A stretch of 64,000 nucleotides of DNA, from the NCBI GenBank assembly GCA_027596195.1, contig JADGJG010000017.1, positions 32,124-96,123 on the forward strand. The letters are read 5' to 3'. Made by a program: the position numbers and the translations under genes. The notes beneath the pieces are model-generated. The model was given only the letters and a program-made list of their open reading frames with translations, ran no database searches and was not told the origin of the DNA. The DNA is from Podochytrium sp. JEL0797. Its lineage: Eukaryota; Chytridiomycota; Chytridiomycetes; Chytridiales; Chytriomycetaceae. Below, in pieces: positions 11,347-21,893 of the stretch (positions are counted from its first letter, which is position 1; every line of letters begins with the position of its first letter).

Positions 11347-12907
11347 TCCGGCGCCCACAACTTCCCGTCGCATTCGTGTGATTGCCGTTTGGAGCTCCCT
11401 ACCTCCCCACGGCTGGACAAGCTGCACTCCACATTCTGCGTGATGTGTCAAGATTCGTTTTGGTTGACACAGCGCTTCGATTCCACCATCCCGCAAATCG
11501 ACAAAACTTTTCGTTTGCAGCCGCGGCAGCAAACCAACCCCATCACCTCGGTCCCTTCCTCACCCCACCCGTCCACAACCCCTCGAATCGCTGGCATGTG
11601 ATTATCCATCTGGAAGCCAGTCGGCTCCAGAAAGACTCAACAACTCCACCTGTCGCCATTTCATTGCTTGGGTTGGGAGACTTTCGAAGCTTGTGAGTGC
11701 CCCCCCTTATTTCTCTCTATCCATTTCTGTGGGCCTCTTTCTCACCTCCCTGTTCAGTTGTTTGGACAGGCTTGTCAGGCAACTTCCTTTCTATAATTTC
11801 TGCCCCCCGTAAGTCCACACTTAAGAAATGAATGGGACTCCCACTTACCTGCAATAGAATTTGCCTTCAACTCCATGGCTGACCTGAAGACTAAACTCTC
11901 CCGTTTTGAATGAGACATTGTGTGCCAACCTGGATCCCCAACCCACATCTCTACCAACTCCGACCCAGCAATACTCCTCAACAATGAAGGCTTCCTTGAA
12001 CACCTTCACAACAGAAGCCGTCACTGCCACCAAACTCAAGTTTGACAGGTTGCATCCCCTCCAGACTTACAAAAAGAGCTGGCCACTTTGAGGCTTTGAG
12101 GGTGATTCTCCGTCAATCTGCAAACCCTGTCTTCCCAAGCTTGCTGGTACTCCCAAGATCAACCAGCACTTGTAATGCGTCAAGTGGCCACCCCTTGGCA
12201 GGCGTGGACTTGGATCAAATCGCTTTCCATGGTGGAAGTTATCCCTTTCACGAGAGCCTTGGCGCTTTCTGTGGTAGTTGCAAGAAGGATGGCAGGAATG
12301 AAGTTGTGAGGCGGGATGACTTCAAGATGAGCAACTCCTTCATTCGAGGATTGGTGGAAAAGTTCAACTCGAGTCATAGATTTTTATGCGAGAGGTTCGT
12401 TTAGAAGAAGTGAATGGACGCGGGACGTTTCGGAGTTCTCTGGTTGCAAATGCGAGGAATGCAGTCCATTGACGTTAAAGTTCAGTGCTTTGAAGAGTGG
12501 GGGTTACCATGGGGTGATCCAATGTGGGTTTAGCACCGCAAAGGAGCATGGTTTTTCGGCAGAGCATAAGTGTGCAGGCCCCATTTCTCAGTTATGATAA
12601 TGGTGGTGAAAATGACCTTCTCCCTGTGGCATCGATTGTCTTCGAGAAAGTGGATCTTGAGAAACTCTGTTTGATGCCAGCATTGTTTCCCATTTCCCCC
12701 TTCATTAACTCCACCCACACTGTCACCACCTCCTACTCTGCCAACGGCACCCCCACCTTCACTGCCTCTACTACTTCCACTGCCCCCATCATTGATTCTG
12801 CTGACTCCACCTCAGTCCACACACCCACCCCCATCACCTACTGCCCACGGGAGTACAGCTCCCATCTTCATCGCCCCTTCTCTCAATGTCTATTCAAGGG
12901 AAACTAG
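11347..12907 (+). pseudogene. Decayed coding region of unknown family (copy 2)
   Basis: This matches the region at 5096-6656 with no difference that I found, including the same stops and frame changes. The decay therefore pre-dates the duplication. Confidence 0.3.
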
Positions 12908-13100
12908 CAACAGCTCTTGGAACTCGTGATTTGCCTTCGATTTTGATTCAAGATTTTTCCCCAAATTCCCCAACCCTCCAACCTGCTGACAACAAATTGT
13001 GAATCACTAGTGCATTGCGGGTAAAGGGAAAGAATTTGTGTAACTCTGATGAGAGCAACAAGCCTAATATTTAGAGCAAAATATTTTATTGTGTGGTTCC

Positions 13101-14255
13101 TCAAATCGAGAAGTCCACATCATCACGGAAAGCAAACGAGCACGTCAGCCCATCATTCTCATGAAAATTCGCGTCGGTCAGCTCCCTCAAATCCCCAATC
13201 TCAACTGGAATCTCTCCCATCAATGCGTTCTTTTTCAACCACAGTGACTCCAACTTCACCAACCTCCCGAATTCGCGAGGAATGAGACCGGTCAAGGAAC
13301 AGTTTTCGAGTCCCAAGACCTCCAATTCAGTGAGGTTGCCCAGTTCCACAGGCAATGTACCCCCAAGATTTGGGTTGTGACCAAGGGTCAGCTCCCTGAG
13401 CTTGGTGCACTGTGAGAGTGCAACAGGAATGCCGCCCGTCAGTTGGTTTTCGCAGAGGTGAAGATCATTCAACATCGCCAATTTGGCGATACTGGCTGGG
13501 ATAGGACCCTCAATGGAATTGGAGCTCAGACGCAAGCCCGTGAGATTCTCCAGAAGTCCAATTTCAAATGGAATCGTGCCCGTCAACGCGCAGTACTCGA
13601 TTGATAAAACTTTAAGCTGCTTGGAATACATGAGTGCGGGAGGAATTGGGCAGTTGAAGGTGCCATTGCCCTGCTCCCAGAACACGAATTCTAGCTTTCC
13701 CCACCATTTACGAATATACTCGGATTGATATGTGGCGGGGCTAGTAAGATAGATGAGATCATCTGGTGTTGGATCCCAGGAATTAACTTCTGTGGGGTGT
13801 GGAAGCGGGACGAAGCGGACCATGTTTTGGAGAGAAAACGACTTTGACGCAATGACGGCTTGGAATGCCCTCGACAGCCTTCGGAACTTCCATACTTGTC
13901 TCGGAGGAACCCAGCTGAAGATTCGTGAGACCGCTTCTCGTGGGAGACTCGTCAGGCGGGTGTAATGCTTCGTGGTTGGGTTTTGGAGTTGCAGAATTTG
14001 AAGAGTCAACTGGCGGTGGTTCTCGAAAATCAGTTGCGATTGTTGGGTCATCTGAGTGTGGACTGAAGACTGCAGGGAAGCGATACGAGCGGCGGTGCAT
14101 TCGGTTGAGTCCTGGATGGCTTTCGTTTGGTTCGCAGCCAGGCGGTCCAACTGCTTCTGGAGATCGAGGTTGGTCTTCGCCTGGGTTTCCGCCATTTGCT
14201 GAAGGAGAGCAAAAAGACTCGCCATGGTTGGCTGAGATGCGGACGTGTTGGTCAT
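13101..14255 (-). CDS. F-box-like protein with plant-type leucine-rich repeats (intact)
   Basis: A single exon of 384 residues. The chosen ATG is at 14255; another Met lies ten residues in. Order of parts: a coiled-coil N-terminus rich in Gln, an F-box-like helical block beginning LTSLPREAVSRIFSW, then about five 23-24-residue LRRs of the plant-specific class (LxGxIPxEIGxLxxL). Such proteins could act as substrate receptors of SCF ubiquitin ligases; the substrate is unknown. Unit 1 of the tandem duplication carries a 5'-truncated copy that forms the second half of the chimeric gene at 6850-8558. An LRR relic lies just upstream at 14429-14515. Confidence 0.75.
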   Translation of the reverse strand: MTNTSASQPTMASLFALLQQMAETQAKTNLDLQKQLDRLAANQTKAIQDSTECTAARIASLQSSVHTQMTQQSQLIFENHRQLTLQILQLQNPTTKHYTRLTSLPREAVSRIFSWVPPRQVWKFRRLSRAFQAVIASKSFSLQNMVRFVPLPHPTEVNSWDPTPDDLIYLTSPATYQSEYIRKWWGKLEFVFWEQGNGTFNCPIPPALMYSKQLKVLSIEYCALTGTIPFEIGLLENLTGLRLSSNSIEGPIPASIAKLAMLNDLHLCENQLTGGIPVALSQCTKLRELTLGHNPNLGGTLPVELGNLTELEVLGLENCSLTGLIPREFGRLVKLESLWLKKNALMGEIPVEIGDLRELTDANFHENDGLTCSFAFRDDVDFSI

Positions 14256-14428
14256 TGCGAGTTTTCGATGAAAACAAAACAGATTCATTTATGGACTCGC
14301 CACCCACTCCCTACCTCAGAGATCGCAAACGAGCGAAGCAATCTATCGTTCCCAGAAAAATGCTCGTCGGACAACATATTCAAACTCAAAACTTGGATTC
14401 AAATTCACCAGTCAACCACCTGCCAAAC

Positions 14429-14515
14429 GCATAGAGTGTCCAAGTTCATCCATCTCCCGAATTCGTAAGGAATCGGGCCCGTGAAAGATCTTCTTGAAAG
14501 TTTCAAGAGCGCAAG
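14429..14515 (-). pseudogene. Relic of an F-box/LRR gene
   Basis: On the minus strand this segment reads FTGPIPYEFGRWMNLDTL, one clear plant-type LRR. It matches the DNA of the intact gene around 13240-13300 with substitutions, and stops follow on both sides. It is most simply a remnant of an older paralogue in the same array, which suggests repeated duplication at this locus. Confidence 0.55.
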
Positions 14516-14750
14516 GAATTTATTACTTATGCACATTCGGGCGGAACCCGGATGTTGAGAGATGGGGGGCCCGTCAAAGAGTCTCCGTTCTCATCCGTGG
14601 TTTTGATAAAGGAGCAGTTCCTTTTTGTTCGCGAGTGATTCAGATTACTTCCGCGGCAAAAGAGGATTAGAAGCATTATTGTATATTTTAATTGTGTCGA
14701 AAGAGCGTTTTGATATTTTTTTTGTTTTCGCGACATCAAAAAAAAACACG

Positions 14751-14873
14751 ATGCCGCCCCGCCTTGTTTCCCTGCGCGCCAAACGCGGCACAGCCACCGC
14801 CGCCGCGGCCACTTCCGCCACCGGTGGATCGAGCTCAGCCACGCCCGTCACTGACGCCCCCGCGGGCCCAGAG

Positions 14874-14912
<39 letters not shown>

Positions 14913-15942
14913 CCCGCCTTGCCCAAACACAAACCCGCCCCAAAACCGCAGTTCAAACCCAACTCGGCCTCCGTCGCCAAAGAAAAGACAACAAAGCTCG
15001 AAGCCACCGATGACGAACGGCGCCAACGCGAGCCGCGCGAGTCAAGGCCAAAGCGCGAGTTTCTGCCGCGCGCGCGTGTCGAGGATTCGATGTTGCCGTC
15101 GAATTTGGCGGGGAATACGTTGAAGTTGGGGGCGGCGCAGCAGAAGCCGGGGTTTGGGGGTGGAGGGGGGAGTGGGGGTGGGGGAGGTGGTGGGGGGTCG
15201 TATGGGTATGGTGGGGATAGTGAAAAGGATGTCGCGAAAAAGGAGGCCCTCGGGTTTGCGGAAACGGAGGGTGACGGGTTGGATGAAAAGGATCTCATTA
15301 TGATGGCGAATTCGTTTGCCGTGGGGGATGAGGATGCCCCAATCAGTTTGGGATGGAGTCGGAGGGTCAGGGATCGCGAGCATTTCATGGAACACAAGAA
15401 GGAGTCTGAGGTGAAGGTGGATGATGCGATGCAGGAGGATGAAGGAGAGAATGAGATGCAGAGTTTCAATGAGTTTGTTCAGCCAGAGGTGTGTGGTTTT
15501 GTTTTTGCATGCTTTGCGATTCCACCACTGACTCCTCGCGTTCTGCAGCAAAAACAACTCTTCTTTTTTCAACTTCCAAAGAAACTGCCCCACTTTGAAG
15601 GTCTCGAAGGATCGCTTCTCGGAACTGGCTCTGCGGACGCGAACGGCGATATTGACATGTCGACGAAATCCGAAGGCTTGATAGGCAAGATTCTCGTGCA
15701 TCGGTCTGGGAGAATGAAGCTTGTGCTCGGAAACATTAGCTTGGATGTACGTGTTATCGGAGATCTGTTTTGCTTGATTTTCAACTGATTCACGGTTTGC
15801 TTAGGTTGACGCGATTCCTTATTCAGATTGCGTTCAACAAGCCATCGCAATTGATGCGAATGCTGGAACATCTTGTATTCTCGGAAAAGTATCAAAGCGT
15901 TTCATCTGCACGCCCGATATCAACGATCTTCTCGACGCATGA
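14751..15942 (+). CDS. RPC53: DNA-directed RNA polymerase III subunit RPC4
   Basis: Exons 14751-15488, 15549-15746 and 15805-15942 give 357 residues. The C-terminal region has the conserved RPC4 core: GKILVHRSGRMKL, then a Ser/Asp-containing SDC segment, a Cys-Leu-Gly strand and a closing KRFICTPDI before the stop. The N-terminal half is low complexity (poly-Ala of 13-14 residues from GCC repeats, a Gly-rich run, basic and acidic stretches), as is common for this subunit. RPC4 pairs with RPC5 (yeast Rpc37) and works in promoter opening, termination and re-initiation of Pol III. The stop is 54 bp from the convergent ankyrin gene. The triplet-repeat Ala tract may vary in length between strains. 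Confidence 0.9.
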
Positions 15943-15996
15943 AATATCGAAATATATATCATTGTTTATTTGATCGTTTCTTGAACACAAAGGTGT

Positions 15997-16629
15997 TCAC
16001 TCTTGCCCCTCCTTCTCCTCCACGGCCCGCTGCCTCGCCAAAATCGAATCCAACTGCCCACTCTCGACCAACTGCTGCAACCTTTCCATATTAATATTCA
16101 ACACTTGCTCCCCATCCTCGCCCACATGCATATCCGCGGCACTCAACACATGCATCAAGTCTTCTTCCGAAATCCCCGCAAACTCCTGTTCCTCCTTCTC
16201 TGCGAGCGTTACGTAGTCCTTGTTGTGTTCAGTCCGCAGGAATGCGACGAGGTCAACGTGGCCTTCTTCGTCGGCCGAGGCGATGGGGATGGTGCCTTCG
16301 TGGTTGGGGGTTGTGGCGAGGGTTTTGTCGTGGGTGAGGAGGAGCTGAGCCATTTCAGGGGTTTCTGCGACGTGGAGGGCTGAGTCGCCGTCCAAATCGG
16401 TGGGGAGGGGGGTGTTTGCGGGCAGAAGAGATAAGAGGTACTCCATGAGGGAAAGGTGGTTGTAGGAGGAAGCGGCGTGGAACACAGTGTATCCCTGTTC
16501 GTCTTGATCGAGGAGTGTTGTGCCTGGTTGGGCGAGGAAGTGTTTGACGAGGGGGAGGGATCCGTCGGAGGCGGCGATGAAGAGGTTCGAGAGGGCGATT
16601 TCGGCGTCGGTGGGTGTGTCGGTGATCAT
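15997..16629 (-). CDS. Small ankyrin-repeat protein
   Basis: A single exon of 210 residues. The ATG at 16629 is preferred because the frame upstream reads through an A/T homopolymer. Residues about 10-130 hold about three ankyrin repeats (DEQGYTVFHAAS, DGDSALHVAETPEMAQLLL, NHEGTIPIASADEEGHVDLV). The C-terminus is acidic and helical. It resembles small fungal cytosolic ankyrin proteins such as those of the fission yeast C105.02c type; the function of that group is not established. It converges on RPC4 with overlapping 3' ends likely. Confidence 0.75.
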   Translation of the reverse strand: MITDTPTDAEIALSNLFIAASDGSLPLVKHFLAQPGTTLLDQDEQGYTVFHAASSYNHLSLMEYLLSLLPANTPLPTDLDGDSALHVAETPEMAQLLLTHDKTLATTPNHEGTIPIASADEEGHVDLVAFLRTEHNKDYVTLAEKEEQEFAGISEEDLMHVLSAADMHVGEDGEQVLNINMERLQQLVESGQLDSILARQRAVEEKEGQE

Positions 16630-16740
16630 TTTGATTGTGATTCGGTTTCGAAAATGCAAAAAAAAAAAAAAACCGAACACGCGATTTTCGGACACGTGTT
16701 TTTATTTTTTTGATTTGTATTCATTTAGTGGGGAGGGGGT

Positions 16741-18779
16741 TCAGAAATCATTCTCACTCTGTCCATCCGACTCCTCCTCCTCACTCTCATCCATCTCGTC
16801 TCCCAACCCCGCACCACCACCGCCCTTCACCCCACTTTCGGAATCATCACTCTCGCTCCCACCGTCTTCCCCTTCTCTACGATCAATCAATTTGTCTTCC
16901 GATGATGCCTCCAAGTTGCGCGTTTTCTGCCCGCTTCCAATGAGCCCACCGCCGCCGCCTGAACGGCCTGAGTTGCCTTCGCCGGGACGTGTTCGCGACT
17001 TGAGGTCTTTGCGCGCGGTGGTGGGTTCTTGGTCAGTTTCACCTTCACTCGTTTCGGAGGGGTCGCTGGAGGAGAGGTGTGCGTCGTCATCGTCGTCGTC
17101 CTATACAAATATGGTCAGTATCCCAAGCACCATCCAGGGGGGGGGGGGGGGGGGGGGGGGCCCATAACCGTTAGGTGGGGCCCCACCACCCCCCCACCCC
17201 GGGGCCCCCCCCACCCACCCCGCAACCCAACCCCCAACCCCGTGCCCCCCCCCCGCCCGGGGGGGGGGGGGGGGGGGCCCCCCACAATTACGTTACTGTC
17301 GTCCTCCTCCTCCCCCTCACCACGTTCCCCATCCATCCCATCCGAATCCGAATCCTCAATCCCTTTCCGCCCGCCCGACTTCTTGTCGCCTCCGCGTCTC
17401 CCTGCCGCGTGGGGGCGGTTCGGTCTCTTTGTGGAGGATCCTCCGGTGACGGAATCGTGGATTTCCTTGTCCCCACGGAGGAGCTGCATTTCTTCTTCGC
17501 GGAGTCGGGTTTGCATTTTTTTGAGGGATTGTTCGGTTTCCTGATTTATTTGTTGGTTGGTTGGGGGGTGGGGTTGGGGGTGAAGAAGCAAATTCTTTAA
17601 TGTCGGACTGATTCAAACTGGAATATGGTATACCTCAAACTTGTCCTGTTCGATACGATCGTGCTCGTCGAGTTGTTGCTCGAGGTACGCGAGGTTTCTG
17701 AACTTGTCCATGTATATTTCATACAACTTGACGAGATCGACTTCGATTTTTTCGTATTCGTCCATATAAGCAGGTCTGGGAATCATTCAAAAGGGGATCA
17801 GCGAAAATTCAAATCGACAACTGCTCTTTCCCCCTCTTCAAAATGTTCTTCCTCACCTCACCCCTTGCAAACTCTTCAACCTCTTCTCGGCCCTCTCCAA
17901 CTCGACCCTCCTCTTCTCAATCTTGACCCCCAAATTCACCTCATCTGCCTCCAACCCTTCCCCCGCTTCCCGCGTTTCCCCAATCTGTCGCTTTAACGCT
18001 TCCACGGCGCCTGACACGGCATCGTGCATGTGTGCGAGGTCGAAAGGGCGTGCAAGGACGAGGAGGCGGGTTTGGCGGAGAGTTAGTTCGGTGGAGAGGG
18101 AGGTGTGGAGGTGGGCGCCGAGGGATGTGATTTGGGTGGAGAGGGGGTGGATTGATTTGAGGGTGGGGAGGTGCGGGGTGAGAGAGAGGGGGGGTTGGAG
18201 GTTTTGGTCCTGTGGGGAGTTGGAGGGGAGGGGGGATGGGGTTAGAAGATCGCGTTGGATTCTCTTCGCACTCTCAAAAAACTTACGATATCATCGCGTT
18301 GGTGAATTCGACTCGCTTCGTACAACACGGACGCGATTTTGTTGAGTTCCTTGACGGCGTATCCGTCTGCTGTGTACAGTTTGCGCGTGTTGAGTCGAAT
18401 GTTGGCTTTTGAAGCCTTTTTGGGTGCCATGAAAAATCAGGTTTGATTAGATTTCGCCCGCATGAAGATGTGTGGGGGAAGAGGGGGGGTACCATGAACG
18501 TGGCGATCGTTTTGATGAAAATAACGCGATCCTGTTCGGATTCGATATCGTCCATGACGTCAAACGACGGATCATAGCTTTTGAATTGATATGAGAGAGT
18601 GTGAGATACAGTCAAACTCGCGTTTCGTGATAGGGGAAGAGTTACTTTTTGACCAGCCACAACAGAATATCGGCAACCGCGTCAAAGTTGCACAATCGGA
18701 ACGAGTCCATGGAGATCATGCGTGGATACCCGAGGGCACGCATCTTTTCAGTGAAGGAGCGTAATTCGCGGAATGACAT
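16741..18779 (-). CDS. IFT38: Intraflagellar transport protein 38 (clusterin-associated protein 1)
   Basis: Seven exons: 18779-18646, 18577-18493, 18415-18287, 18209-17857, 17775-17634, 17540-17292, 17100-16741; 483 residues. The start [20 protein letters not shown], the block [18 protein letters not shown] and the block [12 protein letters not shown] are hallmarks of CLUAP1/IFT38. The N-terminal calponin-homology-like domain (about 1-150) precedes a long coiled coil (about 190-400) and a C-terminal tail of Asp/Glu/Ser and Gly. IFT38 is an IFT-B peripheral subunit needed for anterograde transport in flagella, so the organism should make motile flagellated cells. The last intron contains very long G and C runs (17139-17281). 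The start codon lies 49 bp from the divergent CEP95-like gene. Confidence 0.94.
17139..17281. repeat. G/C homopolymer tract inside an intron
   Basis: Runs of more than 20 G, then mixed G/C blocks and further C and G runs, fill most of the last IFT38 intron (17101-17291). Such tracts can form G-quadruplexes on one strand and are also typical sites of sequencing or assembly error, so the exact length should not be trusted. Confidence 0.8.
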
Positions 18780-18828
18780 GCGGTGTGTGTGTGGGGTGTC
18801 GGACAATTTCTTCAACAAAAAACACAAA
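18780..18828. promoter_or_regulatory. 49-bp bidirectional promoter, IFT38 / CEP95-like
   Basis: The two start codons of the ciliary or centrosomal genes are separated by only 49 bp. Both 5' UTRs must be very short or overlap. I see no clear RFX-type X-box palindrome in it. Co-transcription during sporulation is an inference. Confidence 0.6.
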
Positions 18829-21739
18829 ATGGCGCTTGCGACGGCCAACGCCCTCCTCGCCTCGATTGGCGTCAGCGTGCGCGTGCTTCATCTCCGCGAA
18901 TGTGTTTCATCGCTGTTTGTGGCGCTGCTTGAGGGGTTGCTCAAGATGCGTCTAGAGAGAGTCAAGAGGTGCCTAGGACTCTGCTGCTTCGTTTCCTGAC
19001 ACTCTCTGCTTCTTCTTCCTAGACACGCCGAGTCGCGCAACGACAAGATTGAAAACGTCAAACTCGTCATTGAAGCCTTGGAGGGACAAGTCCTGAGTTG
19101 CGTGTTTGAGTACCAACTCCACATCACACACTGACTCTCCCCGCACAGAACACCGTGTATCCCTCGCCCACATTTCCCCTTCGCGAATCGTGGATGGAAA
19201 CGAAGACGATATTTCGAATCTGCTCTTGCTGCTCGGTGATCTCGAGTCGGCCCTGTCCGCGGCTCCATCGACGAAATCCACGGCTTCCACTTCCCACGCG
19301 AATTCGGAACACAAGAGAACGCGTGCCGAGACTCCCACCTCTCCAAAGGTAAAAGAACCACCACATCGAGAATGTCTCAATTCCCTCCCTCGTCTGAAAC
19401 TCGCACTTTTTCAAAACCCAGAAACGAAAACCCGTCGTGGCCTTCTCACCCACCAAATCCACAAGAGAATATTCACTCCCATCCACCATTTACTCTGGAT
19501 CTCTCCGCCCCTCCGACTCCCGCTCATCCTCTCCCTTGAGAAAACCGCCGACGGCACTTGTTGCCAGAACCGCGTTCCAGCAACGCCATCCCGTTGCATC
19601 CGGTTCGAAACAGGATCAGAGCGTGCGCGGGAAAGAGAAGTTGAAGGTGGTTGAGGATGTGGAAGAGTATCTCATGTCGCGGGCGAAACGGGAGATGGAT
19701 CGAGGGGTGGAGGAAGGTGTGGGGAGGGTGAGGCAACATCGCGGTGGGGATGAGATGGGTTCTGGGGTGTCGGGGATTCGGAATCCGGGGCAAAGGAATA
19801 CGACGACTCGATTCAATCTCAAGGTTTGTGGGTTCCCACAAAACCTTGCTTGATCTCTTGAATGACCCAACCAACGCAGTCTACGGCAACCACGCCTCAC
19901 AAACCGCCACACTCTTCGGCCCTCCAAATCCGCGCATCAGATACTCCTCACACGCGGGCTCTGAAACTGCGGCAACAGCGCCTAATTTCTGCACGCGAGG
20001 ATGCGCTCGCGCGAACGCATTCAGCAGCTGGATGGGTCAGTCGGTCTCTGGGAGCGACGGAGCGTGCGACTGAGGCGGTGAGGAGGGAAGTGAGGGACGA
20101 GGTGAAGCGGAAGCAGGTGTCAGTTCGGGGTGTGGAAGAAGTTGGGGTGGGAGAGGCGAAGCGGTGGTGGGAGGGAACTGGGGTGTTTGGGGTCGGTGGG
20201 GTGGATGGAAGTGATGGCGAGGAGGAGCATGAGGAGGGAAGTGTTGACAGGGAAGACGGCGGTTTTGAGAAGGACGAGCCGTCCCTCATGGAGCAACACC
20301 TCGAACTCGACGATGCGTCCTCCATCCTCACGGAATTCTCGATGCCGTCTGGATTTGAAAAGTTTAGGCCGGTGGTGGGTGGGGAGGTGGACTCGGATTC
20401 GGATAGTTTTATTCGTGGATTGAAAGTGTGGCAGCAAGAGTCTCGACGCGGTAGTGACGTGGGGGGTGGTGGTCCGTCTGGGATTCAGAATCGAGACGAA
20501 TTGGATTCCTTCCATGAAAACGCAAACGAGTCGTTTCGAAGCGCGGATATCGATCGTGACGAGAATGAAGACGACTTGCCTTCCGAGATTGAACCCAATT
20601 CCGAGAGTTTTGATTTCTCGGACCGCTTGACGGGAAGCTACGAATCTTTCCACCAACGCAACGACAACGAAAACAGTGAGAACGAGTCTGTCGCGGACCG
20701 GCCCATTTCGATCGCCGAGCACAACTTTATCAAATTCGGCGACTTGGTCAAACGCGAACTCGGCATCAAACAGATTCCGGAGGGCACAAAGTCAAGGACG
20801 TGGAATGGACAACTGAGGGACCGAAAACGCGCGTTGGAGGCGCGCATGTATCAGCGGAAACGGAATTTGGTGAGGGATCCTTGTTCCTCTTTCTGGAGTT
20901 GAGGGCGAGCCCTAATTGATTTTTCGCTTTGTTTTTTTGTAGCACAACGAGATGACCACGTTTAGTGATATGAGACCCCTCCAAGTTCTCCGCAGAGACG
21001 TGGAACGTACCGCCAAAGCGGTAAGTAGTATTTCACTCAGCTTGGAACTGCAGGGTACTGATTCAAAAAAAAACCCCAAGACCCGCGCGATTCGAGACCG
21101 CGACGCCCAACGCAAAGCCAAATCCTCGCTCGTGGAACAAAAGCGACGCGTCATACGCATGGAACAACGCGTTGTTGAGGCTGAAGAGGAAGTGGAACGG
21201 ATTTTGACGAAGCGAAAGATGCGGGAGGAGGAGGTAAAACCCGCGCGTGGTTGTGTGTCGGTTCCCAGACTCGAGGACTCATGATTTTCTTGATTTAGCT
21301 GGCTCGACATTTGTACGACACGTACCTCTCGTCCCAACGCGACTTGATTCGCGAAACGTCGCGGTTTGAAAGGGATAAGCGGAAGGCGCGAGAGGAAGCC
21401 GAACGTATGCACCGCGAGTCGAAGGAATCGTTTGCGCGGGATCAGATTCGGCTGTTGGAGGAAGAGTTGCGGAGGGCTAAATGGGAGGAGGAGGTGGTTT
21501 CGAAAGCGCACGCGGAGGTGAGCGAAATTGTTACCCCGTCCGTCACGACTACTGTGTGCTATGTATTGATGAGACTGGTGATATAGGAAATGCGCAAACT
21601 CGTGCGAGAACAAAAGGTGTTGGCCAAGGAAAGCATTCAGAAAATCAAAAACAAGCTCGTAGTGGATGAGAATGATTTTGAGTTGCAGCGTGCGGCAGCC
21701 ACGAATGTCATGCAGAAAATGAAGTTTAAAGTGGTTTGA
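18829..21739 (+). CDS. CEP95-like centrosomal/basal-body coiled-coil protein
   Basis: Nine exons: 18829-18968, 19023-19096, 19149-19348, 19422-19823, 19880-20869, 20943-21020, 21081-21233, 21299-21517, 21587-21739; about 802 residues, all junctions GT-AG and frame-consistent. The N-terminal about 110 residues follow the CH-like domain of CEP95, including [20 protein letters not shown] and the [10 protein letters not shown] helix. The middle is a long disordered acidic/Ser-rich segment. The C-terminal about 250 residues are a dense Arg/Glu coiled coil in the CEP95 pattern. CEP95 localises to centrosomes and spindle poles in animals; in a chytrid the basal body is the likely site. The assignment rests on remembered domain pattern, so moderate. 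The donor of intron 1 (GTGCCT) is weak. Confidence 0.72.
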
Positions 21740-21893
21740 AATATAACCTTGGGTGTAAATATAATAACCTATTGAGGTCGGGGAGGCTGAGGTTATTATT
21801 CTAAAAACCACTTATCGCCTCATAAATAAACTGCATGTGCGGACAGAATAAAGGTGGTTTGATTTGTCGCGTTAATTTGAAATCAAATTACAC

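Larger units (their letters stand above)
7918..14168. repeat. Tandem duplication, unit 2 (6251 bp)
   Basis: This is the direct repeat of 1668-7917. It carries the diverged copy of surface-protein exon 1, the second chitinase, the same decayed region and the 3' portion of the intact F-box/LRR gene. Beyond 14168 the sequence continues into the 5' end of the F-box/LRR gene, which unit 1 lacks, so this end marks the ancestral right breakpoint. Confidence 0.93.

Noticed and set aside
17029..17600. Frames through the G/C tract encoding poly-Pro/Gly
   Set aside because: Produced by homopolymers in an intron; the surrounding exons belong to IFT38 on the other strand.
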